From: Brienomyrus brachyistius
Lineage: Eukaryota > Chordata > Actinopteri > Osteoglossiformes > Mormyridae
Length of the DNA: 64,000 bases
Assembly: GCF_023856365.1 (NCBI RefSeq)
Contig: NC_064538.1
Span: 6,704,435 to 6,768,434, forward strand
Direction: 5' to 3'
The position numbers were made by a program, and so were the translations under genes. The notes under the pieces are model-generated. The model saw only the letters and a list, made by a program, of their open reading frames with translations, was not told the DNA's origin and made no database searches. How positions within the stretch are numbered: the first letter of the stretch is position 1; every line of letters starts with the position of its first letter. Of this stretch, positions 62,001 through 64,000 are shown piece by piece.

Positions 62001-64000
62001 CCCAGTAGATGATGGTTAAAAGAAAAATTCAGGTTCTAAGCTACTGCTCCCCTGTAGAAATAGACAGATTCTGTGGAGCGTTAAGCTGCAGACTCACAGT
62101 GCAGGTTGCCTGACCGGTCTCCTCAGAGGCAACACGTAAGCCATTCTCCAGAGTGGTGACCCGGGTCTCAGGAACTGCCAGGAGACTCTGTGCATACGGC
62201 AGACCCGCCTTGCCGCGCCGGAGGGACAGCACGGTGGGCTGCAGACAAAATACACAGACATGCCAATAACATTTTTGAAAACATCACCAGACACATCAAT
62301 GTGTGTGTGCTTGTACACACATACACGACCAGTCAGAAGTATTTGCACACCACAGGTTTTATACTGCTATTCCATTTATTCCTGAAATTGCAGTCTTTTT
62401 TCCTGTTAAGCATTGGAATGTTGAGTGAACAACTATAAATGAAAATATAAGTCAAATAAAAGTTTCCTTTATAACATGGAAAGAGCTTGTAACAGTGCAT
62501 CTCTGACATCCTATTAACTGGTTGTGTGGTGATGGTACAGTCAAATTCTAGGCCGTCCTTTAACTTTAAATGCACCAATTAACTGTTTCATCCCATGAGA
62601 TAGAGCAGTATTTAACGTTCCTCGTAGAAACAGTGCCTCAGATTTTCTCTTTTATTATTATATTAATATCATTACTAATATTATTATTTTAATATTACCA
62701 TGCAGCAAGAGGGTGCATTGGAGGTGCTATGGTTTTTACCCCAGAGCCCCTAAGAACACCAAGTGACTTTTATAACGACATTCCATTACCACAGCTCACA
62801 TGGGGCAAGACATTCTTTTCTTATAATTCCAATTATTCATATGACCTCATAAATAACATCATAATAGCACCACTACACATGAAAGCTTTCATAAATGCTC
62901 ATTTGAAGTAATTTCTTATAAGTTTCCACTTTTGACTTAAATTAGTATGTAAAGTTCTCTGCATTACTAACAGTAATATTAAAACTGTCAAACGCTTACA
63001 AAGACATACCACTAAAAACTGACAAATGATAAAAACCCATTTATTACATTTTCAAAAAAGGTAAATGTTGTAAAACTAAAAAGGCAGCAAAGACTGTCTC
63101 ATAATTAAACATGTTACTATGGACAGAAAAAAATTCAGCCTCCCAACGGTAGGTTTGGATGCTGCGACTGTGATCAGAAGGTCGCGGGTTCTAATCCCAG
63201 AGTCAGCAGGGCGACTTCACTGCTCGGTCCCTGAGCATGGCCCTTAACCCCCATTTGCTACAGGTACTGTTTGGACCTGCTTTCTCAGAAAAAAAAGCCG
63301 TGGCTTTGGATAAAAGCCACTGTAGAGGTTAAATGGTATTAAATCAAGTTAGCGGTCCTACCGATGTAGGGAGTTGCAAGGAATAACTATATTCAACCAT
63401 CCAAATGTCAAAATTAAAAAATTCTTGCCCAACTAAATTCTATTCAGAGCCATCTTAAATGAAAAAGGCATGGGAAAGAAGTTTAATGATATGTTCAATA
63501 TATTCGGAGCATCACAAAAACAATGTCAAAGTGCACATTTTCTATACATTACAGTTCAACTGCATAGTGAGATCCACGTTTATTATAATCAGAGATAATC
63601 GATCCTTTTTAGGCTTAGGTTTAACTTGAACGGAAGTTATCCTGCACCGGCACCGTCTGTATTGTTACTAACCCAGCTAAGTGACCTTGTTTTTACATTG
63701 AGCTGACACCACGTACATTGTGTCTTGCAAACGTAACTGATACTGTTTAACACAGCGATACAATTAATAACGTGGCGGCCTTAACTTTCATAGAAACAAC
63801 TACAGTTCAAATTAAATTCTAACTCTGACCTCCAATACAAGGGCCGATTAGATAACAAGGGCATCCGTTTTGGCATTAGGGAAAACGCTACTTTTGGGAT
63901 GCAGTTTCATGCCAGGCGTATGCAGAATGGGAGAAATACAAGTCCTTATAACAATAAAAAATATATATATAGTGAAATCTTACGCTGCGAGCCTTAACAA
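57541..64000 (-). CDS. uqcrc1: ubiquinol-cytochrome c reductase core protein 1 (exons 2-13 complete, exon 1 partial)
   Basis: Core protein 1 is a matrix-facing subunit of mitochondrial complex III. It pairs with core protein 2 and supports assembly and stability of the cytochrome bc1 dimer. Exons on the minus strand are 63984-64000 (tail of exon 1), 62098-62238, 61537-61623, 61292-61421, 60625-60823, 60281-60360, 60085-60200, 59772-59915, 58873-59033, 58710-58795, 57916-58004, 57762-57837 and 57541-57605, ending in TGA at 57543-57541. Exons 2-13 give 457 residues in one frame, against about 480 for the human protein including its presequence. Hallmarks are [64 protein letters not shown] and the C-terminus [13 protein letters not shown]. 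It belongs to peptidase family M16, but the catalytic HxxEH reads FFLEH. Gene order with col7a1 matches human. Confidence 0.97.
58205..58408 (+). repeat. GTCCCCAC dispersed repeat, copy 5, truncated
   Basis: Begins in (ac)n-like sequence, then tttgtggggactctccatac through taaaactgagtttcc, where the 43-bp tandem repeat takes over. It lies in a uqcrc1 intron. Confidence 0.82.
58409..58646. repeat. 43-bp tandem repeat, about 5.5 copies
   Basis: Unit cagacctccttatgtctccc followed by a variable Y-rich part and aagcccagt. Starts at 58409 and 58452 give the 43-bp period. It lies in the uqcrc1 intron between exons 58710-58795 and 57916-58004, directly after a truncated copy of the GTCCCCAC dispersed repeat. 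Confidence 0.93.
59772..60823 (-). CDS. uqcrc1: uqcrc1 exons 5-8: middle of the protein
   Basis: Exons are 60625-60823 (199 nt), 60281-60360 (80), 60085-60200 (116) and 59772-59915 (144). They encode [65 protein letters not shown]-type helices, [20 protein letters not shown] and [13 protein letters not shown]. These span the end of the first M16 half and the linker into the second. The donor of the 199-nt exon (AG|GTGCTC) is followed almost at once by a (CTCA)n-type repeat on the sense strand. Confidence 0.95.
60543..60620. repeat. (GAGT/GAGC)n microsatellite beside a uqcrc1 donor
   Basis: About 78 bp of gagt with gagc variants, ending about 5 nt from the donor of exon 60625-60823. Confidence 0.93.
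61292..62238 (-). CDS. uqcrc1: uqcrc1 exons 2-4: N-terminal M16 domain with lost zinc ligand
   Basis: Exons are 62098-62238 (141 nt), 61537-61623 (87) and 61292-61421 (130). They encode [18 protein letters not shown], then [19 protein letters not shown], then [20 protein letters not shown]. In catalytic M16 proteins such as the mitochondrial processing peptidase beta subunit the motif is HxxEH. Here the first His is Phe, so no zinc site is expected. Human UQCRC1 has Tyr at this place, so loss of the site is a feature of the family and not a defect of this copy. Confidence 0.95.
63150..63350 (+). mobile_element. SINE-like element in uqcrc1 intron 1
   Basis: Contains gaaggtcgcgggttctaatc (B-box-like) and ends ggctttggataaaagccact, similar to the tails of several fish SINEs. 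Family not named. Confidence 0.6.
63984..64000 (-). CDS. uqcrc1: uqcrc1 exon 1, 3' tail only
   Basis: The last 17 bases of the window, read on the minus strand, end CTCGCAGC|GTAAGA, a good donor. In the phase needed by exon 2 they encode VKARS, a basic stretch suited to a mitochondrial presequence directly before [12 protein letters not shown] of exon 2. The initiator ATG lies beyond 64000. The call rests on the donor, the phase and the expected presequence. The intron to exon 2 (62239-63983) is AT-rich with one SINE-like copy at about 63150-63350. Confidence 0.55.

Overview
The window is vertebrate nuclear DNA, almost certainly from a ray-finned (teleost) fish. Genes are split into many short exons with GT/AG junctions. 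Introns and intergenic DNA are full of CA, GACA and GAGT microsatellites, minisatellites, tRNA-derived SINEs, Tc1/mariner-like transposons and a LINE fragment of kinds common in fish. The species cannot be fixed from the sequence alone.

Two real genes are present, both on the minus strand. Positions 1-36103 hold the 5' part of col7a1 (collagen VII alpha 1, the anchoring-fibril collagen of the epidermal basement membrane). I traced 69 coding exons from the initiator ATG at 36007 to an exon at 12-74; the gene continues past the left edge. The exons join in one open frame: signal peptide, VWA1, ten FN3-like units, a degenerate VWA2 and a Cys-containing linker (NC1, about 1337 residues by my count), then about 713 residues of interrupted Gly-X-Y helix, stopping before the expected hinge. 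Positions 56905-64000 hold uqcrc1 (cytochrome bc1 core protein 1). Twelve exons give 457 codons plus stop, and the last 17 bases of exon 1 lie at the right edge.

The order and orientation (uqcrc1 upstream of col7a1, same strand) match the human UQCRC1-COL7A1 neighbourhood. Here the genes are separated by about 20 kb of repeat-rich DNA (36104-56904). I find no convincing protein gene there, only a candidate distal non-coding first exon and promoter of col7a1 near 45376-45620, a LINE reverse-transcriptase fragment, two DNA-transposon remnants, and SINE and microsatellite debris.

I found no undescribed multi-gene system. The items most worth a second look are the apparent tenth FN3 unit, an in-frame exon (21772-21897) between a CU-rich repeat and a CA repeat, simple repeats that form or touch splice sites, an intron made mostly of a 51-bp minisatellite, and several hairpin-forming inverted repeats. 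Long ORFs inside the tandem repeats are artefacts of repeat units divisible by three.
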